Assembly (NCBI GenBank): GCA_052389435.1
Contig: JBQTIB010000130.1
Span: 1 to 59,435 of the forward strand
DNA: 59,435 nt
Reading direction: 5' to 3'
From: JBQTKD01 sp052389435
Lineage (GTDB): Bacteria; Actinomycetota; Actinomycetes; Sporichthyales; Sporichthyaceae
The notes under the pieces are model-generated. The model did no database searches. It saw only the letters and a program-made list of their open reading frames with translations, and was not told the origin of the DNA. Below, piece after piece: positions 58,655-59,435 of this stretch (the stretch's first letter is position 1; each line of letters starts with the position of its first letter). The position numbers were made by a program, and so were the translations under genes.

Positions 58655-58783
58655 AGGGCGCAACTTCCCGGCGCGAGGCCGCTCACACCGCCCGGTATGC
58701 CGCTGGGCGAGGAGGCAAGCGGCCGCAAGTGGGTAAGGAGCCACAGAGTCTGGTTTCGATCGATTGCAAGGAGAGCACACGAC

Positions 58784-59203
58784 ATGTCGTCCACCACCGC
58801 CCGAGTTCCGCTCGCCGGTAGCACCGTGCGCAATCTGGCCCTTCTTCCGTGGCGCACCACCGCAGGTGTCGTTCGGCTCGGCGTGCGGGGGCTGCGCGCC
58901 ATTCCGCGTCAGGTTCGGCGAAGCGTTCGCCCGACCGACAGTGCGAGTCCCGACGCCGGACTGTTGGCCGCGTCCGCGGACCGCTCCAGCGCCGCGAACC
59001 ACGAACTGCACAAGCCGGGCGAGGGCAAGCTGCCGATCCCGCACTACGACGAACTGACCGCGGCCGACGCCGCCATCGCCGTGCAGGCGCTCGCGACCAC
59101 GACCGAGGTTCAGGCGACGCTGCGCCACGAGCGGGCCGGCAAGAACCGCAAGACCGTTGCGGACGCGGGGGAGAAGCGACTGTCCGAACTCGCCACCGTC
59201 TAG
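58784..59203 (+). CDS. Hypothetical protein, 139 aa
   Basis: A 139-aa protein, ATG after AAGGAG at about 8 nt. The N-terminal 50 residues are basic (STVRNLALLPWRTTAGVVRL then GVRGLRAIPRQVRRSVRP) and could form amphipathic helices. The middle (GKLPIPHYDELTAADAAIAV then QALATTTEVQATLRHE) is a compact helical unit, and the end is Lys/Glu-rich. No family, signal or membrane span is certain. Divergent from the YihY gene; followed by a terminator. Confidence 0.65.
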   Translation: MSSTTARVPLAGSTVRNLALLPWRTTAGVVRLGVRGLRAIPRQVRRSVRPTDSASPDAGLLAASADRSSAANHELHKPGEGKLPIPHYDELTAADAAIAVQALATTTEVQATLRHERAGKNRKTVADAGEKRLSELATV

Positions 59204-59234
59204 ACATTTTCCAACGGCGCGTCCACAGCGAGCG

Positions 59235-59273
59235 CGAGGGGCCTGTCCGGATGGCTTTCCGGCAGGCCCCTCG
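59235..59273 (+). terminator. Terminator after the 139-aa gene
   Basis: CGAGGGGCCTG (59235-59245) pairs with CAGGCCCCTCG (59263-59273); an inner CCGG/CCGG adds four pairs. It starts 32 nt after the stop. The remaining bases to the window end (59274-59435) are G-rich and hold no supported gene. Confidence 0.82.
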
Positions 59274-59435
59274 TAGCTGGCGGACCGAGGCGGGCACCCT
59301 CGGGAGTTCTAGCCTCACCGTTTCGTGAGTCCGGCCGGTCCTGAGTGTGGGGCTTGATCGGGGCCGGCGGGATCGGTGGCGGGGTGCGGGGCGGCCGGCA
59401 TTGCCGGCTCTCGCGCCGGGTGCGGGTTTCCAGGC

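Overview
The window comes from a very GC-rich actinobacterium. Start codons are often GTG, genes commonly overlap at ATGA or GTGA, terminators are long GC hairpins that usually lack a T tract, and the gene content is typical of mycelial, sporulating Actinobacteria: a WhiG/FliA-type sigma factor, an RsiG-like protein, chaplin-like LPxTG surface proteins, FprA-type reductase and an Lsr2-type DNA-binding tail. A relative of Sporichthya or another early-branching mycelial lineage would fit, but this is inference and the species cannot be named from the sequence alone.

Layout. 1-2.6 kb: a 61-bp tandem array, then an overlapping DUF4177 / RidA / NUDIX / metallo-beta-lactamase operon. 3.1-6.0 kb: four secreted proteins, one with a sortase signal, behind a structured leader. 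6.3-7.3 kb: a DnaJ C-terminal-domain-only protein, a tRNA-Ser(CGA), and a 90-bp repeat with three hairpins per unit. 7.3-10.8 kb: two anchored unknowns, tadA, two deaminase-associated paralogues and a 57-codon basic protein with no ordinary start codon. 11-14 kb: pntAB. 14.2-18.5 kb: small envelope proteins and a chaplin-like LPxTG protein with four modules. 18.6-20.5 kb: a secreted protein and lipoprotein pair.

20.8-45.3 kb is essentially a type IV pilus island. It holds three type IV pilins, two pilin-like accessory proteins, PilV/PilW/PilX-like minor pilins, pilC, two pilT-type ATPases, pilB, and pilM-N-O-D. It is interrupted by a PfkB kinase / SurE / ERCC4-Lsr2 nuclease block, a secreted M15-like protein, and a UspA / AI-2E-transporter pair. 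No secretin or pilP is seen, as expected for a Gram-positive envelope. An RsiG-like gene overlaps pilT2 and precedes pilB. RsiG is a c-di-GMP-armed anti-sigma that holds WhiG, and a WhiG/FliA-type sigma gene lies 10 kb away. TAAA-N16-NCCGA(T/C) promoter-like elements stand in front of the major pilin operon and pilM, with weaker versions elsewhere. Together these suggest a self-contained c-di-GMP / RsiG / WhiG switch over the pili and perhaps the chaplin-like coat protein.

45.3-59.4 kb: tandem secreted trypsin-like proteases with a 24-aa peptide gene overlapping one of them, a TerC-family protein, the sigma factor, citrate synthase, a probably leaderless small gene, a PP2C phosphatase overlapping FprA, a secreted NHL-like propeller protein, a DedA-family and a YihY-family membrane protein (tail-to-tail overlap), and an unknown. 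No integrase, transposase, CRISPR array or rRNA was seen.
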